Of a DNA stretch of 26,044 nt, positions 1 to 8,603 are shown piece by piece. Origin of the DNA: Anaerolineales bacterium UBA3001 (GTDB taxonomy: Bacteria > Chloroflexota > Anaerolineae > Anaerolineales > UBA11657); the NCBI GenBank assembly GCA_002346435.1, contig DDZT01000034.1:6852-32895 (forward strand), in the 5' to 3' direction. The notes under the pieces were generated by a model. The model saw only the letters and a list, made by a program, of their open reading frames with translations, was not told the origin of the DNA and searched no databases. The translations under genes were made by a program, and so were the position numbers. The number at the start of each line of letters is the position of its first letter. The first letter of the stretch is position 1.

Positions 1-288
1 CCCTTGGCTAGGACTAGTGGCTCGAGCCATAGCTTGTGAAAATATTCGACCAGGGGTCATTCCACGAACTAAATATGCTCCTAGATCGCGATGCATAGGT
101 GCAACAATATCCACCTTAGATAGTGCACATGCAGCACCAACTGAGATAGCTTCATGACCTTTCTGGGAGAAAATCGTGCCGGGTATTTTTCCAAGCTTTG
201 CAAGCGATATAGTTCTATCGTCTACTGCTCTTGTGAGCATCATCCAGTACAGTAGTTTTATATGGTCAGTCTTATCACTGTCGAGCAT
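1..288 (-). CDS. 2-oxoacid dehydrogenase E1 component, alpha subunit (N-terminal part, runs off left edge)
   Basis: Reading the minus strand from the ATG at 288 gives an open frame to the window edge, about 96 residues beginning MLDSDKTDHIKLLYWMML. It contains QKGHEAISVGAACAL and APMHRDLGAYLVRGMTP, which match the N-terminal region of thiamine-diphosphate-dependent E1 alpha subunits (pyruvate, branched-chain or acetoin dehydrogenase type). These enzymes decarboxylate a 2-oxoacid and pass the acyl group to lipoyl-E2 in the cytoplasm. The substrate cannot be told from this fragment, and the ThDP-binding GDG motif lies beyond the edge. It starts 32 bases after the stop of the small membrane protein gene on the same strand, so it may be co-transcribed with the sigma factor unit, although a separate promoter is possible. 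No strong Shine-Dalgarno sequence is visible before 288. Confidence 0.8.
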   Translation of the reverse strand, partial: MLDSDKTDHIKLLYWMMLTRAVDDRTISLAKLGKIPGTIFSQKGHEAISVGAACALSKVDIVAPMHRDLGAYLVRGMTPGRIFSQAMARATSPSQG

Positions 289-320
289 TGAAATTAAATG
301 GCCAATGGGATAGTTGAATG

Positions 321-668
321 TTATGTATTGGGTTTATCGTCACTACGTCGTTGCAATATCCATTTTATAAACTTAGCGAATACTATTCCTATGCTGATGG
401 TGTAAATACCCACTCCTGCTCCAATTGCGGTCCACTTTACTCGTTGTTTTCGATCCTCAAGAATTTGCATTGTTTCACGTGCGTGCTCCACATTTGAGTC
501 GAGGTTTTCTGCTAATTCATCTATAAAGGATTGGCGAGGACTTTGTGGCTCTAGTGCTCTCTTCACTGCATGAGATGTATTGAGCAGATCTTTCAAGGAC
601 GAAGATGCGTTAGCTTTAGAGTGGGATTTCTTGTCAGTGTTTGATTGCTGTTTAGAATGCGAATTCAT
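321..668 (-). CDS. Small membrane protein coupled to ECF sigma factor (possible anti-sigma or sigma-regulating protein)
   Basis: The 115-residue protein has three parts: a polar, low-complexity Ser/Lys/Asn-rich start (about 1-25), a predicted helical cytoplasmic segment (about 26-78) and one transmembrane helix (about 80-102) followed by a short basic tail. The segment PQSPRQSFIDELAENL resembles the proline-phenylalanine-leucine pattern often seen in short proteins encoded beside ECF sigma genes in Chloroflexota and Actinobacteria. Its ATG overlaps the TGA of the sigma gene (ATGA, 665-668), so the two are probably translationally coupled. An anti-sigma role is inferred from this position and the single helix; no zinc-binding anti-sigma motif (HxxxCxxC) is present, and no domain is recognised with certainty. 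Confidence 0.7.
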   Translation of the reverse strand: MNSHSKQQSNTDKKSHSKANASSSLKDLLNTSHAVKRALEPQSPRQSFIDELAENLDSNVEHARETMQILEDRKQRVKWTAIGAGVGIYTISIGIVFAKFIKWILQRRSDDKPNT

Positions 669-1225
669 TGGTCACTCATTTTGTTGTTAAGGTTTTTTCT
701 TAAGGTCATAAGCGTGCGATGATATAGGCTCTTTATAGCCCCTTCGCTGCGACGCATCATTTTACCTATTTCCTTGTTTGAAAGTTTTTCGACGAATTTC
801 AGTATCAACAATTCTTGTCGGTCGGCGGGAAGTGAGCGTATAGCTTCTAAAAGCATTTCGGTTTCTTCGTTTGTTACAGTTATCTTGACAGGACTATCGT
901 CAGGGTTAGCAGTGATTTTCTTTGTTTCAAGGTTGACAACCTCGCGACGCTTTTGGTCACGGTACCAGTTGGACACCAAGTTGTGGGCAATGCGGTATAG
1001 CCATGCTGAAAATGGGAGACCACGATTTGTGTACCTAGGCAGATGGTTCATTGCTTGCATAAATACCGTGGTTGTCAGATCCTCAGCATCATGTACATTT
1101 CCTGTACGATAGTAGATGTAGGTGTATATTTTGTGTACGTAGCGTTCATATATAACCCCAAACTCTTCGGGGTTGCGCTGGGCTTGCTCTACAAGCAGAG
1201 CGTCGTCTTTGGGCAGATCAGTCAA
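665..1225 (-). CDS. RNA polymerase sigma factor, ECF (sigma-70 family)
   Basis: This 186-residue protein has the two-domain layout of ECF sigma factors and lacks region 1.1 and domain 3. Region 2 spans about residues 22-92, with YERYVHKIYTYIYYRTGN, AEDLTTTVFMQAM and the -10-recognising FSAWLYRIAHNLVSNWYRD. Region 4 spans about 125-178, with LPADRQELLILKFVEKLSN and a helix-turn-helix ending in EGAIKSLYHRTLMTLRKNL. It would direct RNA polymerase to a small regulon; the signal is unknown. It is the first gene of a minus-strand unit and overlaps the small membrane protein gene by four bases. It is divergent from the yqhQ-like gene across a 176-base gap. The family call is secure; the ECF subgroup is not assigned. 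Confidence 0.93.
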   Translation of the reverse strand: MTDLPKDDALLVEQAQRNPEEFGVIYERYVHKIYTYIYYRTGNVHDAEDLTTTVFMQAMNHLPRYTNRGLPFSAWLYRIAHNLVSNWYRDQKRREVVNLETKKITANPDDSPVKITVTNEETEMLLEAIRSLPADRQELLILKFVEKLSNKEIGKMMRRSEGAIKSLYHRTLMTLRKNLNNKMSDQ

Positions 1226-1329
1226 TTTGTGGTAGCCTTATCTGCTTAATGGTAAGAACACGCGTAATACGTTTGAGTTGCGGTAGATTAGTCAAGCAGT
1301 CAGTATAACATAATGGTACTAACTATCAC

Positions 1330-1358
1330 TTGACGCTCCATAGTTCGAATTGTAGAAT
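1330..1358 (+). promoter_or_regulatory. Sigma-70-type promoter for the yqhQ-like gene
   Basis: TTGACG (1330-1335) is followed after exactly 17 bases by TAGAAT (1353-1358). Each hexamer has one mismatch to consensus. Transcription would begin near 1365, giving a leader of about 37 bases before the ATG at 1402, which has AGGGG a few bases upstream. This is read from the sequence only. Confidence 0.6.
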
Positions 1359-1401
1359 TTCTGTCGTGTGGTTGAACTTGTACGGTTTTTGATTAGGGGA
1401 T

Positions 1402-2301
1402 ATGATTTTGGGCGATCAATTGAACATTTATGGTGGTCAGGCTGTAGTTGAAGGTGTGATGATGCGCGGCAAAAGTGTGATGGCAGTTGCTGTTAGAAAC
1501 CCTAACGGTAATATCGAGTTATTTAGGAAGGAATTGAGTGGTCCCCTCAGAGGCAAATTGGCTCAAGCACCTTTGATTCGTGGTGTTGTTGGATTGGTTG
1601 ATGCATTTGGTCTTGGTATAAGGAGCCTAATGTATTCAGCATCAGTCGCAGAAGGTGAGGAGGCTGAGTACGAGGCTCCCTTAGAATGGGGATCAATTTC
1701 GATTTCATTGGGAATTGGCATAGGAATATTCTTTGTGTTGCCGTCGTTAGTGGTGGAGGCAGGCGAGACTGTTCTAGGCATATCAGGCATGGGTCTAAAC
1801 GTTATAGAAGGACTAGTACGTCTAGGTTTGTTGGTGGGATATGTGTGGGCTATTGGCCTATTGCCGGATGTCGACAGACTTTATGGTTATCATGGTGCTG
1901 AACACAAAACGATTAACGCTTACGAATCTGATGCGGAATTGACGCCGGAAACTGTAGCATCGTTTCCTAAGGAACATCCACGATGTGGCACAGGCTTCTT
2001 GTTAGTGGTTGTGGTATTTAGCGTATTAATTTTCGCTGCACTTGGTCCAATGCCATTGTTATTGAAAATTGCGTCTAGATTATGTCTTTTGCCCATACTA
2101 GCGTCAATATCTTACGAGTATATAAGATATACTGCTAAGAATATGCATAATCCAATTATTCGAATTTTAATGGTACCTAGTATGTCCTTGCAGCGATTAA
2201 CCACTAGAGAGCCTGATGAAGATATGTTATCTGTAGCTATAGCCGCGTTTGTTGCTATGAAATCTGCGGAAGACAATCAAGGCGTTTCTGTCAGTCTATA
2301 A
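1402..2301 (+). CDS. yqhQ: DUF1385 family membrane protein (YqhQ-like)
   Basis: The 299-residue protein has the hallmarks of the DUF1385/YqhQ family. There is an N-terminal YGGQAVVEGVMMRGK (about 10-24), a central GYHGAEHKTINAYE (about 162-175) that is rich in possible metal ligands, and HPRCGTGFLL (about 192-201). Hydrophobic membrane segments lie at about 98-120, 135-155, 198-222 and possibly 225-240. The conserved His and Glu residues suggest a metal-dependent membrane enzyme, but no reaction is established for the family. The start is supported by AGGGG just before 1402 and by the promoter at 1330-1358. It is followed after 53 bases by mdh. The family call is firm and the function is unknown. 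Confidence 0.9.
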   Translation: MILGDQLNIYGGQAVVEGVMMRGKSVMAVAVRNPNGNIELFRKELSGPLRGKLAQAPLIRGVVGLVDAFGLGIRSLMYSASVAEGEEAEYEAPLEWGSISISLGIGIGIFFVLPSLVVEAGETVLGISGMGLNVIEGLVRLGLLVGYVWAIGLLPDVDRLYGYHGAEHKTINAYESDAELTPETVASFPKEHPRCGTGFLLVVVVFSVLIFAALGPMPLLLKIASRLCLLPILASISYEYIRYTAKNMHNPIIRILMVPSMSLQRLTTREPDEDMLSVAIAAFVAMKSAEDNQGVSVSL

Positions 2302-2354
2302 TTTGAGAGCAAAGCCGTGTTAATTGTGTTAAATAACAATAGGGAGGTAGTATA

Positions 2355-3296
2355 GTGCGCAAGAAAGTGTCTGTAGTTGGCTCGGGGTTTGTAGGTTCAA
2401 CCGTGGGGCATATATTAGTTGCAAAAGAATTGGCAGATGTGGTAATGCTTGATATTCCAAGTCTACAAGAAAAGACGCAGGGCAAAGCGCTTGATCTGGC
2501 TGAATCCACTCCTGTTGATGGTTCGGATGCGCAAGTGATTGGTACTTCCAGTTATGATGAAACCATCGATTCAGATGTAGTCGTAATAACTGCTGGTATC
2601 CCCCGAAAGCCTGGGATGTCACGGGAGGATCTCATTAGTACAAATGCTAAAATAGCCAAACAAGTTACAGAACAGGTTGTGATGCGATCGCCTAATACAA
2701 TTCTTATATTTGTTACTAATCCATTAGATGCGATCGTATATTTAGGGCATCAGGTGTCAGGATTTCCAAGAGAACGTGTTATTGGACAGGCTGGAGTGCT
2801 TGATACTGCACGATACAGATACTTTGTTGCTGAGGCGGCCGGTGTGTCGGTTAAAGACGTACAGGCCATGGTATTAGGTGGTCACGGTGATGATATGGTA
2901 CCTTTGACTAGGCATACATCAATTGGTGGTATTCCTTTACATGAGTTTTTGAGTAGGGACACAATAGAGGCAATAGTCGATAGAACTCGTAATGGTGGTG
3001 GTGAGATAGTGGGATTGCTTGGTGATGGCTCAGCGTATTATGCTCCTGCTGCTAGTGTTGCACAGATGGTTGAGGCAATTTTGAAAGACCAGCGGCGTGT
3101 ACTACCCGTAACTGCTTGTTTGCAAGGTGAATATGGACTAACCGACTTATTTGTTGGTGTGCCGGCTATCTTAGGAGCTAACGGACTTGAAGAGATTGTA
3201 GAAGTAGAATTGGATGAAGTTGAGAAGGAAATGTTTGATCGGTCAGTTGCATCGGTAAAAGGAACCTTGCAGACTCTGACTGCAATGGGAATTTGA
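2355..3296 (+). CDS. mdh: Malate dehydrogenase, LDH-like type
   Basis: This 313-residue cytoplasmic enzyme interconverts malate and oxaloacetate with NAD(H) in the TCA cycle. The N-terminal Rossmann motif GSGFVG is at 9-14, and an acidic residue follows at the end of the second strand (MLDI, D33), which favours NAD. The substrate loop IPRKPGMSR (82-90) has arginine at position 84, the residue that distinguishes malate dehydrogenases from lactate dehydrogenases, which carry glutamine there. Catalytic residues D150 and R153 (GVLDTARYR) and H177 (GGHGDD) are present. The start is GTG at 2355, chosen because a strong AGGGAGG lies at 2341-2347. It is probably in one transcript with the yqhQ-like gene. 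Confidence 0.93.
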   Translation: MRKKVSVVGSGFVGSTVGHILVAKELADVVMLDIPSLQEKTQGKALDLAESTPVDGSDAQVIGTSSYDETIDSDVVVITAGIPRKPGMSREDLISTNAKIAKQVTEQVVMRSPNTILIFVTNPLDAIVYLGHQVSGFPRERVIGQAGVLDTARYRYFVAEAAGVSVKDVQAMVLGGHGDDMVPLTRHTSIGGIPLHEFLSRDTIEAIVDRTRNGGGEIVGLLGDGSAYYAPAASVAQMVEAILKDQRRVLPVTACLQGEYGLTDLFVGVPAILGANGLEEIVEVELDEVEKEMFDRSVASVKGTLQTLTAMGI

Positions 3297-3330
3297 AGTT
3301 GTTAAATTTGTTGGTCCAGTACATCACACC

Positions 3331-3870
3331 ATGAAACAGCCTATCCCTCCTGTTGAAGCGTTAGCCTGTTGTTTGTTGATTAATAAACAGTACAGTTTTT
3401 TAGTGCACGGAATAAAATTGTCAGAGCTTCGTAGTAGGCATATACGCGATTATTGTCCGATGACCTATGTGCGTTACGGCTTAAATAGCCTGAAGACACA
3501 AGACACAATTTTCCCTATTAGAGTTGTCAGTGATTATGGGGCAGTATATTCTGGAATGAGTGCAATTGATTGGATAATAAAAAAGGGATTGGCGCATCCT
3601 CGGGCAGATGTAGATGGAGTTATGTCCAATGGAGTAATGACAGTATGTATGCTTCGGGAATTAGATTTAAGTGTCGTGCCTTCGGTATATGTCGGTGGTG
3701 ATTCTGAGAAATATCCAAACAGGCGACTGAACGGAATTATTAGTGTAGAAGAATCTACAGTGAACGAAATTTATAGTAGTCGTGTAAGGCATTGTTTGCC
3801 GGTGATATACATTAGTGATGGTGACGATATTATTAGGTCTGCGACGTATCAGGTTCAGTCGTTAGTTTGA
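3331..3870 (+). CDS. Hypothetical protein of 179 residues between mdh and era
   Basis: I do not recognise this protein. The frame is open for 179 residues on the same strand as its neighbours, with 34 bases after mdh and 53 before the era start. It appears soluble, with alternating hydrophobic strands and helices, for example SDYGAVYSGMSAIDWIIKKG and MSNGVMTVCMLRELDLSVVPSVYV, and has no signal peptide or clear transmembrane helix. No Shine-Dalgarno sequence precedes the ATG at 3331, and an in-frame ATG at 3460 is an alternative. It could be a lineage-specific protein, or a decayed gene whose frame remains open. Base composition is like the flanking genes. Confidence 0.6.
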   Translation: MKQPIPPVEALACCLLINKQYSFLVHGIKLSELRSRHIRDYCPMTYVRYGLNSLKTQDTIFPIRVVSDYGAVYSGMSAIDWIIKKGLAHPRADVDGVMSNGVMTVCMLRELDLSVVPSVYVGGDSEKYPNRRLNGIISVEESTVNEIYSSRVRHCLPVIYISDGDDIIRSATYQVQSLV

Positions 3871-3923
3871 GCTGAATTATCTAATGATTGAATCGATCAT
3901 ATCAATCGTTGGTGGTATCTTGT

Positions 3924-4811
3924 ATGATGTATAAGTCGGGCGTTGTCGCAGTTGTTGGATCACCAAACGTCGGTAAATCTACCCTTATAAATTCTTTGCT
4001 CGGCCAGAAAATTGCAATAGTCTCTGCTAAGCCTCAGACCACTAGGGATGCGCAGCGTGGAATTCTAACTACTGATAACACTCAAGTAATATTTGTTGAT
4101 ACTCCAGGAGTGCTTCGGCCTAATTACCTTTTGGATCGAACTATGCTAGCAATTGCAAGGGGTGCAGTACAAGATGCTGATGTAGTCCTGTGGATCGTTG
4201 ATGTTACAAAAAAACCAAGTAGTGAAGAGCGTCGCGTAGCTCAGTTTATTGAGAAAACTAATGCTTCGGCTAAAGTTTACATGGCCATGAATAAAAGCGA
4301 TTTACTAAAGCCTAAGGATGTAATAAAACATACAAATATTTATCGTGGTTTGTGTGATAAGGCAATCTGGATGCTTGTTTCTGCTAAACGTGGAGATAAT
4401 GTTGACAAAGTTAAGAGTGATATCATTGATTTGATGCCGGAAGGACCCAAATATTATGAAAATGACGAAATTACTGATAAGAGTGTAAGGGATTTGTCCG
4501 GTGAACTACTACGAGAATCGGCATTATATTTCCTTAGACATGAGATACCGCATGGAATCGCAGTACTAGTCGAAGAGTTTATAGAAAAAGAGGATGGTAA
4601 GATAGAGATAATAGCAACTATTGTGGTAGAAAATAATAGACACAAAGGTGTTGTGATTGGGAAAAATGGTAGCATGATCAAAGCAATAGGAATTAGAGCT
4701 AGACGCGAGATTGAAAAAATGATAGAACAATCAGTCTATTTGCAAACCTTTGTTAAGGTGGAAGCAGATTGGCGGAACGATAATAATCAATTAAAACATA
4801 TGGGTTATTGA
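3924..4811 (+). CDS. era: GTPase Era, 16S rRNA-binding ribosome assembly factor
   Basis: Era binds the 3' end of 16S rRNA and helps assemble the 30S subunit, coupling GTP hydrolysis to release. From the ATG at 3924 the protein has 295 residues, the usual length. G1 GSPNVGKS is at 12-19, the G2 region is PQTTRD, G3 DTPG is at 59-62, G4 NKSD is near 125, and SAK (G5) is present. The C-terminal KH domain contains VVIGKNGSMIKAIGIRARRE. A TTG at 3888 would add 12 residues, but the ATG at 3924 fits the family N-terminus (YKSGVVAVVG) and has GGTGGT at 3911-3916, seven bases upstream; the ATG at 3927 is also possible. Confidence 0.95.
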   Translation: MMYKSGVVAVVGSPNVGKSTLINSLLGQKIAIVSAKPQTTRDAQRGILTTDNTQVIFVDTPGVLRPNYLLDRTMLAIARGAVQDADVVLWIVDVTKKPSSEERRVAQFIEKTNASAKVYMAMNKSDLLKPKDVIKHTNIYRGLCDKAIWMLVSAKRGDNVDKVKSDIIDLMPEGPKYYENDEITDKSVRDLSGELLRESALYFLRHEIPHGIAVLVEEFIEKEDGKIEIIATIVVENNRHKGVVIGKNGSMIKAIGIRARREIEKMIEQSVYLQTFVKVEADWRNDNNQLKHMGY

Positions 4812-4878
4812 TACTTCCGCTATAATGCTGCTATATGTTTAAGATACTTCTTTATTGATTGTTATAGGAGGGTAAAGA

Positions 4879-6900
4879 ATGGGTGATGGTGGCTTGATAG
4901 GATCTACAAATACTGAGGATTTGCGTGGCTGTGCCAACACTATTCGGGGGTTGGCTATGGATGCTGTGCAGCGTGCGAATTCAGGGCATCCTGGCCTACC
5001 TATGGGTATGGCCGATGCGGCAGTGGTTTTATGGGCTCAGTTTATGTGTCACGATCCTAGTAACGTCGATTGGATGAATCGTGACAGATTTGTACTATCA
5101 GCAGGTCATGGCAGTATGCTTTTATACGCATTACTACATTTGAGTGGATATTCAGTTACCTTGGATGATATAAAGGACTTTAGGCAGTGGGGTAGTATAA
5201 CTCCTGGCCATCCTGAATATGGTCATACTCCTGGAGTCGAGACGACTACTGGGCCATTAGGACAAGGTTTGGCTAATGCAGTAGGAATGGCAATTTCAGA
5301 AAGATGGCTGGCGGCTAGATTTAATAGGGATGGATTTCCTTTGGTTGACCATTACACATATGTCATAGCAGGTGATGGTTGCTTGATGGAAGGTATTTCT
5401 CATGAAGCCTGTTCTTTCGCTGGGCACAGTAAACTAGGTAAATTGATTGTTTTATGGGATGACAATAAAATTACTATAGATGGCAAGACAAATTTATCGA
5501 CCAGTGATGACGTAGTAAGAAGGTTTAATGCATACGGTTGGCATACTACAAAGGCTGATGGCCATTCTTGTCAAAGTGTAAGTGATGCTTTGAGTGAGGC
5601 TAAGTCCGAAACAGAAAAACCCACGTTGATTGCTTGTAGTACGATTATCGGCTTTGGTAGTCCTAATAGGGCGTCAACAGCAAAGGCCCATGGAGAGCCT
5701 TTGGGCGATGAAGAGATTGTTTTGACTAAAGAAATCCTTGGCTTACCTGTAAGTGAAAGTTTCTATATTGATACAGACTCAAGGAATGTTCTTTCAGACG
5801 CAGCTAATAGGGGTTCAGATGCTCAACGCGATTGGAGTAGATTGGTCGAGGATTATCGAGGTAAATATCCTGAAGAACATGCTGAGTTTACCAAGTTTTT
5901 GTCAGGCCAATATTCTGAAGCTATTTTTGATGTTACGCCTGATTTTGCAGACATTGAATCTATAGCCACAAGAGCAGCTTCCGGCGCTGTATTGCAGAAT
6001 GTAATAGATGAAGTGCCAAATCTAATTGGTGGCTCGGCAGATTTAACAGGATCTAACAGCACTTTGGTCGATGGTCAGAGTATTCTTGATTCCAATAATG
6101 GTTCAGGGGGATATATCTATTATGGTGTTAGGGAGCATGCAATGGGTGCAATAATGAGTGGTATTTCATTGCACGGTGGCTTAGTTCCGTACGGCGGAAC
6201 ATTTTTGGTTTTTGCAGACTATATGCGACCGGCGATTAGATTGGCGTCGATGATGGGATTGCAAGTAATATATGTATTTACTCATGATTCTATTGGGGTT
6301 GGTGAAGATGGTCCTACACACCAACCCGTAGAGCATTTGCTGTCACTTCGCTCGATACCTGGATTGACTGTGATTAGACCTGCTGATGCTACTGAAACGG
6401 TCGAGGCTTGGAGAAGTGCCTTGAGTAGACGAAACGGTCCGACAGCTTTGGTGCTGACAAGACAAAAGTTGCCAGTCTTACACCGTGAATATGGTTTGTC
6501 TCCAGCAAGCGGGGCGGCACTAGGAGGATATGTGTTGAAAGAGTCCAAGAACCAGCCACAGGCTATAATTTTGAGTACAGGTTCCGAGGTTCACATTGCG
6601 TTGGATGCTAGTACAATGTTGGAGGCGAGGGGTGTCAATGTGAGGGTCGTATCAATGCCGAGTACTGAAATATTTGATGAGCAAACAGAAGACTATAGAG
6701 GGCAGGTTCTACCTCGAAATATCAAGGCTCGTGTAGCAATAGAAGCTGGAGTCAGTGCTGGGTGGGATAGGTTTGTTGGTGACAGAGGTAGGATTATTGG
6801 CATAGACAGATTTGGTGCCTCAGCCCCTGCAGACACTGTTTACAAAAATCTAGGGATTACTGCTGACAATGTTGCAGAAGCTGTGTTGTCGATAATATGA
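4879..6900 (+). CDS. tkt: Transketolase
   Basis: This 673-residue thiamine-diphosphate enzyme moves two-carbon ketol units between sugar phosphates in the non-oxidative pentose phosphate pathway. The pyrophosphate-binding domain carries SGHPGLPMG (H37), the ThDP motif AGDGCLMEG and WDDNKITIDG. The pyrimidine domain begins with GGSADLTGSN and has the catalytic-glutamate motif VREHAMGAIMSGI; HDSIGVGEDGPTHQP and RPADATE follow, and the C-terminal domain ends near 670. GGAGG sits just upstream of the ATG at 4879. The 67-base gap after era contains TATAAT at 4821-4826 but without a good -35, so a promoter there is uncertain. rpe follows after only three bases, indicating a shared transcript. Confidence 0.96.
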   Translation: MGDGGLIGSTNTEDLRGCANTIRGLAMDAVQRANSGHPGLPMGMADAAVVLWAQFMCHDPSNVDWMNRDRFVLSAGHGSMLLYALLHLSGYSVTLDDIKDFRQWGSITPGHPEYGHTPGVETTTGPLGQGLANAVGMAISERWLAARFNRDGFPLVDHYTYVIAGDGCLMEGISHEACSFAGHSKLGKLIVLWDDNKITIDGKTNLSTSDDVVRRFNAYGWHTTKADGHSCQSVSDALSEAKSETEKPTLIACSTIIGFGSPNRASTAKAHGEPLGDEEIVLTKEILGLPVSESFYIDTDSRNVLSDAANRGSDAQRDWSRLVEDYRGKYPEEHAEFTKFLSGQYSEAIFDVTPDFADIESIATRAASGAVLQNVIDEVPNLIGGSADLTGSNSTLVDGQSILDSNNGSGGYIYYGVREHAMGAIMSGISLHGGLVPYGGTFLVFADYMRPAIRLASMMGLQVIYVFTHDSIGVGEDGPTHQPVEHLLSLRSIPGLTVIRPADATETVEAWRSALSRRNGPTALVLTRQKLPVLHREYGLSPASGAALGGYVLKESKNQPQAIILSTGSEVHIALDASTMLEARGVNVRVVSMPSTEIFDEQTEDYRGQVLPRNIKARVAIEAGVSAGWDRFVGDRGRIIGIDRFGASAPADTVYKNLGITADNVAEAVLSII

Positions 6901-6903
6901 TCA

Positions 6904-7578
6904 ATGGCTAAAGTTAAACTTGCACCATCCATACTCTCAGCTGATTTTGCATGTCTTGGGAATCAAGTGGAGATATGTCTACAGGAAGGATGTGAATACG
7001 TTCATATCGATGTTATGGATGGCCATTTTGTGCCTAACATTACTATGGGCCCAAATGTTGTGAAATCATTAAAGCCTTTATTAGTTCAATATAATGCAGT
7101 TATGGATGTCCATCTAATGATATCAAACCCCGACATTTATTTGAAGGAATTTGCTGAGGCCGGGGCGGATATAATTACAGTTCATGTGGAAAGTTGTGGC
7201 AGACTACGTGAGACAGTAGACATGATACGCTCTTTAGGAGTGCGACCTGGTATAACCTTAAATCCTGATACGGAGCTGGAAAAGATTTTAGAAGTCATAC
7301 CCAATGTTGACTTGGTTCTTATTATGTCAGTGTATCCTGGATTCGGTGGGCAGGAATTGCTTCCTGCAACCATGGCAAAAATTGCTAGTGTCAGAAAGAT
7401 ACTGGATGAAACTGAATCTCAAGCGGAGCTAGAGGTTGATGGTGGTATAAAAGTGTCCAATGCTCACTTGGTGGTTCAGGCAGGTGCTAGTGTTATTGTA
7501 GCAGGGAGTGCTATATTCAGTAGTGGAACGAGAATTGCGCATAACATTGCAGAGATCAGAAAAGTAGTAGACATGTAG
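6904..7578 (+). CDS. rpe: Ribulose-phosphate 3-epimerase
   Basis: This 224-residue TIM-barrel enzyme interconverts D-ribulose 5-phosphate and D-xylulose 5-phosphate, feeding transketolase encoded just upstream. Visible signatures are LAPSILSADF at the N-terminus, the metal/catalytic motif VHIDVMDGHFVPN (H34, D36), DVHLMI, the GITLNPDT strand, the flexible loop SVYPGFGGQ and EVDGGIK with the second catalytic aspartate. Length is typical. The ATG at 6904 lies three bases after the tkt stop, so translation is probably coupled. fba follows after 41 bases with its own strong ribosome binding site. Confidence 0.96.
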   Translation: MAKVKLAPSILSADFACLGNQVEICLQEGCEYVHIDVMDGHFVPNITMGPNVVKSLKPLLVQYNAVMDVHLMISNPDIYLKEFAEAGADIITVHVESCGRLRETVDMIRSLGVRPGITLNPDTELEKILEVIPNVDLVLIMSVYPGFGGQELLPATMAKIASVRKILDETESQAELEVDGGIKVSNAHLVVQAGASVIVAGSAIFSSGTRIAHNIAEIRKVVDM

Positions 7579-7619
7579 AGTTTGAGCTTTTTGGATATTA
7601 AATTTTATGGAGGATAACT

Positions 7620-8570
7620 ATGATTGTAACTACCTCTGACTTATTTGAACATGCATATGGTGAATATGCTGTCGGAGCTTACAATATAAATAACATGGAG
7701 CAAGCTATAGGTTTGTTTGAAGGTAACGCTAAGGCAGAAGCCCCGTTCATTGTACAAATATCTAAAGGATCCAGAGGTTATGCTGGAGTTATTATGATAC
7801 AGGCTATTATTCTAGCTGCTGAGCAAATGTACCCTAATAACATTTTTGCCGTACATCTAGATCATGGAGATGAACAGACATGCTACGAATGCATTGAATC
7901 GGGTTTTTATAGTTCGGTCATGATTGATGCATCGCATTATGACTTGGCTGAAAATATTGACATTACAAAGCGGGTAGTAGACGCAGCGCATGATAAAGGG
8001 ATTAGCGTTGAGGCTGAATTAGGTATGTTGGGTGGGGTAGAAGAAGACATACAGATAGATGAAAAGCACGCCATGTTAACTGATCCAGATGAGGCTGAAG
8101 AGTTTGTATTCAAAACCGGATGTGATAGTCTTGCGGTTGCAATAGGAACAAGCCATGGAGCCTACAAGTTTTCAGGGGGACAAGGGCTGCATTTCGACCG
8201 AATCGCTTCTATACAAGAAAAGCTGCCAGATTTTCCACTAGTAATGCATGGTTCCAGCTCGGTTCCGAAATCAGAAGTGGAAAGGATAAATGATGCTGGT
8301 GGTGCCCTAGATGCTTCGGCTCGCGGGGTTGATGAAAACGAATTTGCAAAGGCTGTAGAGCTAGGGGTGGTAAAAGTCAATATTGATACGGATGGAAGAT
8401 TGGTTTGGACTAGAGTGCATCGGGAGTTTTTCCGTGATCAACCTGAGGTTTATGATTTTCGAAAACCTGGAACTATATTAATGAGCGAATATGCGGATTT
8501 TATTGAAAAGAAAAGTCATAAGCTCATGTCTGCAGGAAAATTGGAGGATGTTCGTGATAGTCTAAGTTAG
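7620..8570 (+). CDS. fba: Class II fructose-bisphosphate aldolase
   Basis: This 316-residue zinc-dependent TIM-barrel aldolase condenses dihydroxyacetone phosphate with glyceraldehyde 3-phosphate, or the reverse. The segment HLDHGDE (79-85) supplies the catalytic aspartate D81 and zinc ligand H82. SVEAELG contains a conserved glutamate, GTSHGAYK gives zinc ligand H179, and LVMHGSSS gives ligand H210. KVNIDTDGR near residue 260 is the phosphate-binding region. Related tagatose-bisphosphate aldolases cannot be fully excluded, but the tkt-rpe context and overall match favour FBA. TGGAGG lies 5-10 bases before the ATG at 7620. It is the third gene of a central-carbon set and precedes pdxH. Confidence 0.92.
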   Translation: MIVTTSDLFEHAYGEYAVGAYNINNMEQAIGLFEGNAKAEAPFIVQISKGSRGYAGVIMIQAIILAAEQMYPNNIFAVHLDHGDEQTCYECIESGFYSSVMIDASHYDLAENIDITKRVVDAAHDKGISVEAELGMLGGVEEDIQIDEKHAMLTDPDEAEEFVFKTGCDSLAVAIGTSHGAYKFSGGQGLHFDRIASIQEKLPDFPLVMHGSSSVPKSEVERINDAGGALDASARGVDENEFAKAVELGVVKVNIDTDGRLVWTRVHREFFRDQPEVYDFRKPGTILMSEYADFIEKKSHKLMSAGKLEDVRDSLS

Positions 8571-8603
8571 TGTGCTTGACGTATATCAAATATCAGTTCC
8601 AAT

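Noticed and set aside
774..1112. Plus-strand open frame of 112 codons inside the sigma factor gene
   Set aside because: It is antisense to a convincing ECF sigma factor, has no family match and no ribosome binding site.
1341..1358. GTTCGAAT, resembling a tRNA T-loop
   Set aside because: No acceptor stem, anticodon loop or CCA end can be built around it; the segment is better explained as the promoter at 1330-1358.
4821..4826. Perfect TATAAT between era and tkt
   Set aside because: No acceptable -35 at 16-18 bases upstream and no TG extension, so not called as a promoter.
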